Shown here: positions 1 to 6,075 of the stretch, one piece after another
Position numbering within the stretch: position 1 is the stretch's first letter
Layout of the letters: each line of letters begins with the position of its first letter
DNA from: Planctomycetota bacterium
Lineage (GTDB): Bacteria; Planctomycetota; MHYJ01; JACPRB01
Assembly: GCA_016200125.1 (NCBI GenBank)
Contig: JACQFK010000038.1
Span: 1 to 9,475 of the forward strand
Direction of reading: 5' to 3'
DNA: 9,475 nt
The notes under the pieces: model-generated
The model's database searches: none
What the model saw: only the letters and a program-made list of their open reading frames with translations
What the model was told of the DNA's origin: nothing
Translations under genes and position numbers: made by a program

Positions 1-535
1 CCTCGGTGTAGACGTTCTTCGCCTGCAGGGCCTTCTCCAGCGCGCGGATCGTGTTGATGAATTGCGTCTTGATCCGGTCGCGGCTCGCCATCACCTCCCC
101 GGTGCGGTTGTTGAGCCGCTCCTCGAGGGCTACGGTGTAGGCCCGCTCCTCGAGCGCCCGGGAGTGCTTCTCCAGCGCCACGCGGAGCCGGACGGCGCTC
201 CGGTAGCCGTCGATCGGCCGGATGAGGAAGTCGTAGGCGCCGGCACGCGCGGCCTCGACCGCGATCGTCGTCTCGTGGTCGCCGATGATGAGCATGAACC
301 CCAGCGCAGGATTCAGCTTGCGGAGCCGGACCATGTGCTCGATCGTCGATCCGGCCTGGGAGTCCACGACCGCCATCTCCGCGGAAGCCGATCTCGCGGC
401 GAGATCCGACTCGGCGGCCGTGGCCGCAGGGACGACCCGGTACGGCTGTTCCTTCAGCCCGTTCTCGAGTTCCGCCCGGATGCCGGGATCGGGCGAAAAC
501 ACGATCACATCCCCGCGCTTCTGACCATCGCCCAT
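1..535 (-). CDS. Response regulator with degenerate receiver, probable HD/HD-GYP output (3' part off the window)
   Basis: Open from ATG at 535-533 to the window edge, 178 codons without a stop. Residues about 8-121 form a CheY-like receiver domain. The phosphoacceptor candidate is D58 in AVVD, and the GAYDFLIRP stretch (99-107) matches the last strand and loop of the fold. The usual acidic pair after strand 1 is replaced by S14-P15, the Thr/Ser position appears to be Ile/Gly (84-85), and the conserved Lys is R106. A charged helix (about 121-156) follows, then FINTIRALEKALQAKNVYTE (159-178). That resembles the entry to RpfG-type HD-GYP or HD domains (usually '...ALeAkdpYTxGH'), so the output may be cyclic-di-GMP hydrolysis; this is inferred, as the catalytic part lies outside. 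No Shine-Dalgarno is visible, and a perfect TATAAT lies 11 nt before the start. It may be cotranscribed with, or separate from, the membrane-protein gene 80 nt upstream. Confident of the receiver, less of the output. Confidence 0.85.
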   Translation of the reverse strand, partial: MGDGQKRGDVIVFSPDPGIRAELENGLKEQPYRVVPAATAAESDLAARSASAEMAVVDSQAGSTIEHMVRLRKLNPALGFMLIIGDHETTIAVEAARAGAYDFLIRPIDGYRSAVRLRVALEKHSRALEERAYTVALEERLNNRTGEVMASRDRIKTQFINTIRALEKALQAKNVYTE

Positions 536-546
536 GACTGACTCTA

Positions 547-552
547 ATTATA
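547..552 (-). promoter_or_regulatory. Perfect -10 hexamer (TATAAT) before the response-regulator gene
   Basis: TATAAT reads on the minus strand at 552-547, ending 11 nt before the ATG at 535. Start of transcription would fall near 539-541, giving a 5' leader of only about 4-6 nt. No recognisable -35 hexamer is present at 16-18 bp spacing and there is no TGn extension. An exact consensus -10 in such GC-rich DNA is notable, but a promoter is an inference. Confidence 0.5.
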
Positions 553-615
553 ACTTGCGACTGCGGGCCCGGACCTTTCCCTCACGGAATCGGCCGCCGC
601 GGCCCGCCGCCGGGT

Positions 616-984
616 TCAAATCTTTCCGATCGCCAGCGCCACCAGCGCGCCCTGGAAGGCCACGAAGATCAGCAGGACCATCGACAGGGCGAGGCGGCGG
701 TTGCGAAGCCACATCCGCTGGAGCGCGGCGCTCATCAGCGCGGCCATCCCGGCGTGGATCAGCAGGCCCACGGCCGCCGAGAGCGGCATGCTGCCCTTCC
801 CCAGGCTGAAGAGGGCGTTGCGCTGGGCCAGGATCTGCGCCAGCGGTCCGTCGCCCAGCCGCTCCTGGAGGAGCAGGAACCCGACCATCTCGAGGATGTA
901 GAAACCGCAGCAGAGCGTGAGGCAGAGGCCGAGGAGGGTGCGCGCGCGGGGATCGGTCCTCGGGATCACGGTGGGCGAAGCCAT
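616..984 (-). CDS. Small three-helix integral membrane protein, function unknown
   Basis: A protein of 122 residues with three hydrophobic segments at about 16-39, 67-89 and 98-118. The N-terminus (MASPTVIPRTDPRAR) is basic and polar, suggesting it stays inside. A basic loop (RMWLRNRR, 90-97) lies between helices 2 and 3. Two adjacent Cys in helix 1 (C25, C26) and a His in helix 2 (H77) are the only unusual residues. I chose ATG at 984. An in-frame TTG at 1005 would add seven residues, and neither start has a convincing ribosome site. The gene lies 69 nt after bioB and 80 nt before the response-regulator gene on the same strand, so it could be the last member of the Nfu-bioB unit. I do not recognise the family; nothing ties it to biotin transport (it is not BioY-like in length or helix count). 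Confidence 0.7.
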   Translation of the reverse strand: MASPTVIPRTDPRARTLLGLCLTLCCGFYILEMVGFLLLQERLGDGPLAQILAQRNALFSLGKGSMPLSAAVGLLIHAGMAALMSAALQRMWLRNRRLALSMVLLIFVAFQGALVALAIGKI

Positions 985-1053
985 AAAGAATGTCCGCTCG
1001 AGCAACTCTACAACGTCCGGCCCCGGCCCGGAAATTGTGCGAAAGCGCCGCCC

Positions 1054-2028
1054 CTACTCCCGGTAGATCTCGAAGCCCATCTCGCGGATCATCCGGGCGT
1101 CCGCGTCGTCGCTGTTCCCGCCCGTGGTGAGGTATCCGTTGGTGAAGATCGAGTTGCAGGGATAGAGCGCGAGGGGCTGCATCGACCCGAGCACCACCTC
1201 CCGGCCGCCCGCGCAGCGGATGTCCCGGGGCGGGTTCACGAAGCGCACCATGCAGAGGACCTTGAGGCACTTCCTCGGATCCTGCTTCGGCTGCCGGCCC
1301 AGCGGCGTGCCGGGCCGCGGATCCAGGAAGTTGATCGGGATCGAGGTCACCCCCAGCCGGCGCAGCTCGAAGGCCAGATCGACCAGGTCCTCGTCCTTCT
1401 CCCCCATCCCCACGATCCCGCCGCAGCAGGACTCCATCCCCGCCTCCTGGACGTAGCCGATCGTCCGGACGCGGTCCTCGTAGCTGTGCGTCGTGCAGAT
1501 CTCCGGGAAGTGGCGCGCGCTCGACTCCAGGTTGTGGTTGAAGCGGTCGACGCCGGCGTCCTTGAGCCGGAAGGCCTGTTCGCGTTCGAGGATGCCGAGC
1601 GACGTGCAGACCCGGATCCCGACCGATTCCTTGATCTCCTTCACCGCCGCGCAGATCGTGTCGAGCTGCTGCGTGTTGGGGCCCCGCGTCGAGGTCACGA
1701 TGCAGTACTTGTAGGCCCCCGCCTTCTTCGCCTCGCGCGCCGCGGCGACCATTTCCTCCTTCGACTGGAGCCGGTATCGCTCGATCTCGCCCGTGGCGAT
1801 GTTCGACTGGGAGCAGAAGCGGCAGTCCTCGGGGCACATCCCGCTCATCGCGTTCTCGAGGACGTGGATCTTGACCTTGTTGCCGTGGTGGTGGCGCCGG
1901 ACGCGGTAGGCCGCGTGAAGCAGGTCGAGCAGATCCTCGTCCGGGGCGCGGAGCACCGAGAGCGCCTCGGCTTTCGTGAGGTCCCGACCCGAGAGGACGG
2001 CGTCGGCGAAGGGGCTCCAGCTACCCAT
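1054..2028 (-). CDS. bioB: Biotin synthase BioB
   Basis: Radical SAM enzyme that inserts sulfur into dethiobiotin, the last step of biotin synthesis, in the cytoplasm. The 324-residue length is normal for the family. The CPEDCRFC motif gives C65, C69 and C72 for the [4Fe-4S]-SAM cluster. The second, sacrificial [2Fe-2S] cluster is served by C109 (KYCIVTS), C141 (RVCTSLG), C201 or C202 (SCCGG) and R271 (IRCAGGRE), matching the known C97/C128/C188/R260 of E. coli BioB. FNHNLES (163-169) corresponds to the conserved substrate-site YNHNLDT-type motif. ATG at 2028 overlaps the stop of the Nfu-N gene by 8 nt (ATGGGTAG shared), which argues for translational coupling; no Shine-Dalgarno is seen. No bioA, bioD or bioF lies in the window. 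Identification is secure. Confidence 0.98.
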   Translation of the reverse strand: MGSWSPFADAVLSGRDLTKAEALSVLRAPDEDLLDLLHAAYRVRRHHHGNKVKIHVLENAMSGMCPEDCRFCSQSNIATGEIERYRLQSKEEMVAAAREAKKAGAYKYCIVTSTRGPNTQQLDTICAAVKEIKESVGIRVCTSLGILEREQAFRLKDAGVDRFNHNLESSARHFPEICTTHSYEDRVRTIGYVQEAGMESCCGGIVGMGEKDEDLVDLAFELRRLGVTSIPINFLDPRPGTPLGRQPKQDPRKCLKVLCMVRFVNPPRDIRCAGGREVVLGSMQPLALYPCNSIFTNGYLTTGGNSDDADARMIREMGFEIYRE

Positions 2029-2290
2029 TGAGCTTCGCCATGAGGACTTCGGCGACCTTGGGCTCGATCTTGTCCCAGGAGGAGGCGGGATCCTTCGAGA
2101 TGGTGATGAAGTTGTTGAGGGTGAACACCTGGGTGATGCCCGCGATCCCGAACAGCGCCTGGACCAGCGGATCGGCCGCGGCCTCCTGGGCGGAGCGGTA
2201 CGTGGTCGGCTTGGCGAACTTCGCCTCGGCCAGGCCCACGCGGATCGAGTTCGGATTCGGCGTCGTGCCGATCTGGAACGGTGCGGACAT
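2021..2290 (-). CDS. Stand-alone Nfu/NifU N-terminal-domain protein
   Basis: Only 89 residues, consisting of the Nfu_N fold (Scaffold protein Nfu/NifU N-terminal): TPNPNSIRV at 9-17, PLVQALFGIAGITQVF at about 41-56, NNFITISK at 59-66 and the tail SWDKIEPKVAEVLMAKL. In full-length NfuA-type proteins this domain recognises client enzymes and a separate C-terminal domain with CxxC carries the Fe-S cluster; that second domain is absent and this form has no cysteine. The last codons overlap bioB by 8 nt, so the two are translated together and it probably assists BioB cluster maturation or repair (inference). Start chosen as ATG 2290, matching the family N-terminus. An in-frame ATG at 2320 would add ten residues (MCAGCLDHSA) that contain a CxxC. 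A -35/-10 pair ends 9 nt before 2290, favouring the short form. Confidence 0.88.
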   Translation of the reverse strand: MSAPFQIGTTPNPNSIRVGLAEAKFAKPTTYRSAQEAAADPLVQALFGIAGITQVFTLNNFITISKDPASSWDKIEPKVAEVLMAKLNG

Positions 2291-2299
2291 CGCGGAGTG

Positions 2300-2328
2300 A
2301 TCTAAACATCCGGCGCACATTTTCGCAA
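2300..2328 (-). promoter_or_regulatory. Predicted promoter of the Nfu-N/bioB unit
   Basis: TTGCGA (2328-2323) and TTAGAT (2305-2300) are separated by exactly 17 bp on the minus strand, a reasonable match to sigma-70-type -35/-10 elements. Transcription would begin around 2291-2294, almost at the ATG at 2290, giving a leaderless or near-leaderless mRNA. This agrees with the lack of a Shine-Dalgarno sequence. Each hexamer has two mismatches to consensus, so confidence is moderate. Confidence 0.45.
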
Positions 2329-2368
2329 GGAGAACCACGAGAAGCTTTCCCTCCGCCGACCCGCTTCG

Positions 2369-2374
2369 TATGAT
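2369..2374 (+). promoter_or_regulatory. -10 element (TATGAT) of the zinc-ribbon gene
   Basis: TATGAT, one mismatch from the consensus -10, ends 6 nt before the ATG at 2381. Transcription would start at or within a base or two of the start codon. No clear -35 is seen (TTTCCC at 2346-2351 is poor). The 90-bp divergent region 2291-2380 thus seems to hold two back-to-back promoters, one per strand, both feeding leaderless transcripts. Confidence 0.42.
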
Positions 2375-2380
2375 GGCCGC

Positions 2381-3148
2381 ATGGCAGAGCAGAAAAGCGG
2401 AATGTCCGTGTCGTGCCCCTGCGGCGCCTCGCTCGAGATCGACCCCAACGAGACCACGCAGGAGATCGCATGCCCCGAGTGCGGGATGACGCTCGAGGTC
2501 GCCGTCGCGATCGACTCCCGCACCAAGAAGGTGAGGCTGGGGATCCTGGTGAAGGACCAGACCCTCTCCCAGCGGGTGCAGAAGGGCAAGGGCCAGGAGG
2601 TCCACACCGCCAAGTGCGTCTGCGGCGCGCTCATCACCGTCGAATCCGGCGGCGTCGATTCCGTCTACACCTGCAGCGCCTGCGACGCCGACTACACGGC
2701 GATGATCAAGAAGCCGAAGGCCGGCGGGGCCGGCATCCTGGTGCTCCGCCCGCTGGTGGCGGCCCCCGTCACGAAGAAGCTCCCCGGGACGAAGGCGCCC
2801 GCCGCGCCCGCGGCCAAGGCGCCGCCGCCCCCGCCGCCCAAGCCGGCGAAGGCTCCGGCGCCGCCTCCCAACAAGGTCTTCAACAAGGCCCCGACCGCCC
2901 CCTCCGCGACCGGCGCCTCGGGCCTCGCCGCCAAGGAGCGCTTCCTCCAGATGGCGAAGTCGGACGTCGGCGCCCAGGAGATCATCGGCGACCTCATCCT
3001 CTGCTTCTGCCGCGCGACCATCAAGCTGAAGGACGGCTACCACCGCGAGATCGTGAAGTGCCCCGAGTGCGGCATGGGCTTCCGGGTCTTCCAGGCCACC
3101 CACCCCAAGTCCGGCGACTCGATGGCCGTGATGATCCCCCGGGAGTAG
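2381..3148 (+). CDS. Triple zinc-ribbon protein with Ala/Pro/Lys-rich linker, function unknown
   Basis: 255 residues, with no signal peptide or membrane helix, so presumably cytoplasmic. It holds three four-cysteine ribbons with identical spacing, C-x-C-x16-C-x2-C: C12/C14/C31/C34, C79/C81/C98/C101 and C208/C210/C227/C230. Ribbons 1 and 3 end in CPECGM, ribbon 2 in CSAC. A low-complexity Ala/Pro/Lys linker (about 129-175) separates ribbons 2 and 3. Such CPCG...CPxCG modules are frequent in planctomycete regulatory and hypothetical proteins, where one usually starts a longer polypeptide; here the protein is almost nothing else. Binding of zinc is expected from the cysteines; nucleic-acid or protein binding would be a guess. 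It is the only plus-strand gene; its stop is 4 nt from the stop of the convergent cobalamin-binding gene. A second in-frame ATG at 2402 is possible, but 2381 fits the predicted leaderless promoter. Confidence 0.85.
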   Translation: MAEQKSGMSVSCPCGASLEIDPNETTQEIACPECGMTLEVAVAIDSRTKKVRLGILVKDQTLSQRVQKGKGQEVHTAKCVCGALITVESGGVDSVYTCSACDADYTAMIKKPKAGGAGILVLRPLVAAPVTKKLPGTKAPAAPAAKAPPPPPPKPAKAPAPPPNKVFNKAPTAPSATGASGLAAKERFLQMAKSDVGAQEIIGDLILCFCRATIKLKDGYHREIVKCPECGMGFRVFQATHPKSGDSMAVMIPRE

Positions 3149-3152
3149 CGGA

Positions 3153-4058
3153 CTACGGCTTGAGCCTTGCGTAGCCCCGGCGGTGTCGCCGCGGGAACTC
3201 TGCGGGGTGCAGGATCTCCGCCAGGATCTCCAGGCCGTCGACCAACCGCGGACCCGCGCCGTTGAAATACGACGGCCCGTCGGCGTGCCAGACCTCCCCG
3301 TTCCGCACCGCGGGAATCGATTCCCATCCGGGCCGCTCCGTGACCCGCGGCAGCTCGCGCAGCGTCCGCTCGCGGCTCAGCCCGCAGGGCATCAGGATCA
3401 GCACCTCGGGCGAGGCGTCGACCACCGCCGGCCACTCGACCCGGCGCGACTCCTTCCCCTTCGAGGCCAGCGGATCGCGGCCGCCCGCCAAGTCCACCAT
3501 CTCGGGAACCCAGTGGCCGCTCGCAAAAACCGGATCCAGCCACTCCATGCAGAACACGCGCCGCTTCGGCAGCTTCCGAGACCGCTTCCGTACCGCTTCG
3601 ATCCGGCGGCGCAGCGCCCGCTCCAGGGGCCTCGCGTCCCTGCCCAGGAGATCGCCGAGCTCCCTCAGATCGGCGAACATCCCTTCGAAGTCGTGGGCGT
3701 GCAGCGCCAGCACCCGCGGTTTCGGCTTCACGAGCTGCAGCACGTCCCGCAGATCCGACGGCGAGGTCGCGCAGACCTCGCAGAGGCTCTGTGTGAGCAG
3801 GACGTCGGGCTTGAGCCGGCGGACCAGGTCGCGGTCGATCCGGTAGAGGCTCGTCCCCTCCTTCGCCGCCGCGGCGACCGCGCGGTCGATCTCGCCGCTC
3901 GACATCGTCTCCGGATCGATCAGGCTGGTCGAGACGACCGGCTTCTTCCGCGCCGCCGGAGGATAGCTGCACTCGTGCGAGACGCCGACGATCGAGCGCC
4001 CGGCGCCCAGCGCGTAGACCATCTCCGTCGACGTCGGCTGGAACGACAGGATCCTCAT
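3153..4058 (-). CDS. BtuF-like cobalamin-binding protein without signal peptide
   Basis: 301 residues of the periplasmic-binding-protein type III fold (BtuF/FhuD, COG0614 group), in the branch commonly annotated as cobalamin-binding protein. Diagnostic stretches are SFQPTSTEMVYALG at 5-18, SHECSYP at 27-33, LTQSLCEVCATS at 88-99, MEWLDPVFASGHWVPEMVDLAGG at 171-193 (shown as key motif) and the C-terminal ADGPSYFNGAGPRLVDG. The mature domain begins at residue 1: there is no signal peptide or lipobox, so the protein is predicted to be cytoplasmic, as in many members of this branch, and no permease or ATPase partner is nearby. Cobalamin is the annotated ligand of the family, not proven for this branch. 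GAGGA (4067-4063) lies 4 nt before the ATG, and that ATG shares ATGA with the stop of the methyltransferase gene, so it is the last gene of that run. Confidence 0.88.
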   Translation of the reverse strand: MRILSFQPTSTEMVYALGAGRSIVGVSHECSYPPAARKKPVVSTSLIDPETMSSGEIDRAVAAAAKEGTSLYRIDRDLVRRLKPDVLLTQSLCEVCATSPSDLRDVLQLVKPKPRVLALHAHDFEGMFADLRELGDLLGRDARPLERALRRRIEAVRKRSRKLPKRRVFCMEWLDPVFASGHWVPEMVDLAGGRDPLASKGKESRRVEWPAVVDASPEVLILMPCGLSRERTLRELPRVTERPGWESIPAVRNGEVWHADGPSYFNGAGPRLVDGLEILAEILHPAEFPRRHRRGYARLKP

Positions 4059-4822
4059 GGCTTCCTCGCGACGAAGAAGATCCGGCGAAAGGGAAACAGC
4101 GTCCCCTGCGCGGAGGGAGGATAGGCCGTCCGCAGCTTCGCGCCGTAGGCGCCCAGGAAGTCGCGGCGCTCCGGGTCCTCCAGCGCCGCCAGGATCGGAC
4201 GCAGCGCGGTCCCCTTCATCCATTCCAGCACCGCGTCCGCCCCCGCGAGCACGTGATGATACGTCATCTCCCACGCGTCGACGTCCATTCCTACGCCCCA
4301 GAGCAGCTCGACGTATCCGGAAAGCGGGAGGACGCCGTCGTGCCGGTGGCGCGTGCGGAGCTTCTCCCTCCAGGGGCCACCCTCCTCCACCTCGTCGAGG
4401 AGCGTGTGCGACGGGGAGCCGAAGTTGTCGGGGATCTGGACGGCGAGCACCCCCTTCGGCGCGAGCGTCGAGACGACGTGCTTCAGCAGCGCGGGCTGGT
4501 CCTTCACCCATTGGAAGGCGGCGTTCGACACGGCCAGCTCGACGGGCGCCGGCGGGCGCCACGACGCGATGTCCGCCTGGACGAACTCCAGCTGCCCTTC
4601 CACCGCCCGTGCCTTCGCCGGCGCCAGCATTTCGGCCGACAGATCCACCCCGGTGACGCGCGCCTCGGGCCAGTGGTCGGCCAGCGCGGCGGTCAGGTCG
4701 CCGGTGCCGCAGCCGAGGTCGATGAGAGTGCGGTACGACCGGTCGGGGATGCGCGTCAGCAGATCGAAGAAGGGCCGCGACCGCTCGCCGCGGAAGCGCT
4801 CATACTGGTCCGCGTCCCACAT
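4055..4822 (-). CDS. tam: Trans-aconitate 2-methyltransferase-type SAM methyltransferase
   Basis: 255 residues, against about 252 for E. coli Tam, which methylates trans-aconitate, a by-product that inhibits aconitase. SAM-binding motif I is DLGCGTGDLT (35-44), with the acidic D60 after strand 2 and the post-motif AVSNAAFQWV (97-106). Family-specific features are the N-terminal WDADQYERF (2-10), LAVQIPDNFGSPSH (126-139), WEMTYHHVL (184-192), WMKGTALRP (201-209) and the end TLFPFRRIFFVARK. Together these set it apart from generic class I methyltransferases. It is a soluble cytoplasmic enzyme. It begins 4 nt after the guanine-deaminase stop and overlaps the cobalamin-binding gene by 4 nt. No Shine-Dalgarno is visible, so translation may depend on the upstream gene. 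The exact substrate is inferred from family resemblance. Confidence 0.9.
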   Translation of the reverse strand: MWDADQYERFRGERSRPFFDLLTRIPDRSYRTLIDLGCGTGDLTAALADHWPEARVTGVDLSAEMLAPAKARAVEGQLEFVQADIASWRPPAPVELAVSNAAFQWVKDQPALLKHVVSTLAPKGVLAVQIPDNFGSPSHTLLDEVEEGGPWREKLRTRHRHDGVLPLSGYVELLWGVGMDVDAWEMTYHHVLAGADAVLEWMKGTALRPILAALEDPERRDFLGAYGAKLRTAYPPSAQGTLFPFRRIFFVARKP

Positions 4823-4826
4823 GGCG

Positions 4827-6032
4827 TCAGGCCCGCGCGGGGTCGACGGAGAGCCTTCCCGCCACGTAGACCTGCCGGATCGCCGCCCGGTTGCCGCGAT
4901 GGACGATGCGGGAGACGAGGTCGTGGGCGGACTCGGCCGGCGGCGCGCCCGCGGGGACGATCTGGTTCCAGTCGAGCACCTGGAAGTCCGCGGACTTGCC
5001 GGGCTCCAGCGAGCCGATGTCCTCGAAGCCCAGCGTCTCGGCGCCCCCCAGCGTCGCCATCCGGAGGATCTCCTCCGGGCCGGGGCCTTTCGCCGAAGCG
5101 ACCGCGTGGACCTCCCAGGCGCAGCGCATCACCCGGTAGAGCGAGAGCTCCGGCCCCGCGCCGACGTCGCTGCCCAGGCTCATCAGAGCCCCCGAGCGCC
5201 GCGCCGAGGGCCAGTCGAGGACGCCGCTCTTCAGGAAGAGGTTCGAGGTCGGGCAATGCGAGACGCGCCGGACTTTCTTCCAGTCGCGCTTGCCCATGTG
5301 GACGCAATGGGCGAACAGGGAGAGGGGGCCGGTGAGCCCGGCCTCGTCGTAGACGTCGATGTAGGGCTTGTGGAAGCGGTGGCGCACCTCGCGGATCTCG
5401 TCGGGGTTCTCGTTGAGGTGGGTCTGGATCGGAAGGGCGAGGCGCCGCGCCAGGTCGCCGGCGCCCTCGAGCAGCTCCTGCGTGCAGGAAAGCGCGTAGC
5501 GAGGGGTCACGGCAAAGCGCTGCTTCTTCGAGTCCCAGCGCCGCGCCAGCTCCTCGGCCTCCTGGAGGACGCGCGCCCGGCGGTAGGCGCCGACGTCCAT
5601 GAGCGGCGGCCCGATCCAGGCGTGGACCCCGGCGTCCCGCGCCGCCTCGAAGCAGGCGTCCACCGACTCGGGCAAGGCCGACGTGTAGAGCGCCGCGGCC
5701 GTCGTGCCGTTGGCGAGCATCTCCTGGAAGAAGCGCCGCGTGAGCTCGACCGCGCGCCCTCCCTGGAACTCCGCCTCGATCGGATAGACCCACTTGCGCA
5801 GCCAGAGGAGCAGGCCGTCCGGATGGACGCCGCAGACGGAGAGCTGCGGCACGTGGGCGTGGGTGTCGACGAAGCCCGGGATGATCAGGTTGGGACGCAG
5901 GTCGAAGTCGTGCTTGCGTCCCCGTCCCACGGACGCGATGACGCCGTCGCGCACTTCGAGCGCGCCGTCGGGGATATCCACCCAGCCGCCCCCGCGCACG
6001 GGCGTGAGAAGATGGCCGCGGTAGATCGTCAC
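4827..6032 (-). CDS. guaD: Guanine deaminase-type amidohydrolase
   Basis: Metal-dependent hydrolase of the amidohydrolase superfamily, ATZ/TRZ branch, best matching guanine deaminase (guanine to xanthine, purine salvage or breakdown). Numbered from the GTG start (401 residues): metal ligands H58 and H60 in DTHAHVPQL, H205 with E208 in QTHLNENPDEI, H242 in FAHCVH and D289 in SDVGAG. Also typical are WLRKWVYPIEAEF, ANGTTAAALYTS, HCPTSNLFLKSG, the MATLGGAETLG helix and the EPGKSADFQVLD return strand. E. coli GuaD is about 439 residues, so this is a compact member. I chose GTG 6032 because MTIYRGHLLTP fits the family N-terminus and TAAGAT lies 7 nt before it; a TTG at 6050 would add six residues and neither has a Shine-Dalgarno. 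Some relatives deaminate other purines or 8-oxoguanine, so the substrate is likely but not certain. Confidence 0.9.
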   Translation of the reverse strand: MTIYRGHLLTPVRGGGWVDIPDGALEVRDGVIASVGRGRKHDFDLRPNLIIPGFVDTHAHVPQLSVCGVHPDGLLLWLRKWVYPIEAEFQGGRAVELTRRFFQEMLANGTTAAALYTSALPESVDACFEAARDAGVHAWIGPPLMDVGAYRRARVLQEAEELARRWDSKKQRFAVTPRYALSCTQELLEGAGDLARRLALPIQTHLNENPDEIREVRHRFHKPYIDVYDEAGLTGPLSLFAHCVHMGKRDWKKVRRVSHCPTSNLFLKSGVLDWPSARRSGALMSLGSDVGAGPELSLYRVMRCAWEVHAVASAKGPGPEEILRMATLGGAETLGFEDIGSLEPGKSADFQVLDWNQIVPAGAPPAESAHDLVSRIVHRGNRAAIRQVYVAGRLSVDPARA

Positions 6033-6039
6033 AGGGCAG

Positions 6040-6045
6040 ATCTTA
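6040..6045 (-). promoter_or_regulatory. -10-like hexamer (TAAGAT) directly before guaD
   Basis: TAAGAT on the minus strand (6045-6040) ends 7 nt before GTG 6032, so a transcript would begin at or next to the GTG. No good -35 is seen upstream. If active, it would let guaD-tam-cobalamin-binding gene be expressed apart from the radical SAM and membrane-protein pair. Weak on its own; supported by the same arrangement before other genes in the window. Confidence 0.3.
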
Positions 6046-6075
6046 AGCAAGGGAGGCGCGGAGACCCAGAAAAAC

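Noticed and set aside
585..612. GC-only palindromic stretch after the small membrane-protein gene as a terminator
   Set aside because: Short imperfect pairings expected in GGC/GCC repeats and no T-tract follows on the minus strand.
985..1053. Promoter between bioB and the small membrane-protein gene
   Set aside because: TAGAGT and TTGTAG-like hexamers exist but are weak, wrongly spaced and could be chance; not listed as a feature.
548..1837. 429-codon minus-strand frame spanning bioB and the small membrane protein
   Set aside because: Out of frame with BioB and spans two better supported genes; composition is that of a frame shadow.
754..2031. 425-codon plus-strand open frame opposite bioB
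   Set aside because: Antisense frame produced by codon bias of bioB; no recognisable family.
2291..3103. Long N-terminal extension of the Nfu-N frame (to 3103)
   Set aside because: Gly/Arg/Leu-rich antisense of the zinc-ribbon gene; the Nfu_N domain itself begins at 2290.
3178..3191. Hairpin CGGCG-GTGT-CGCCG as a terminator of the zinc-ribbon gene
   Set aside because: Short stem inside the coding end of the opposite gene, with no T-tract on either strand.
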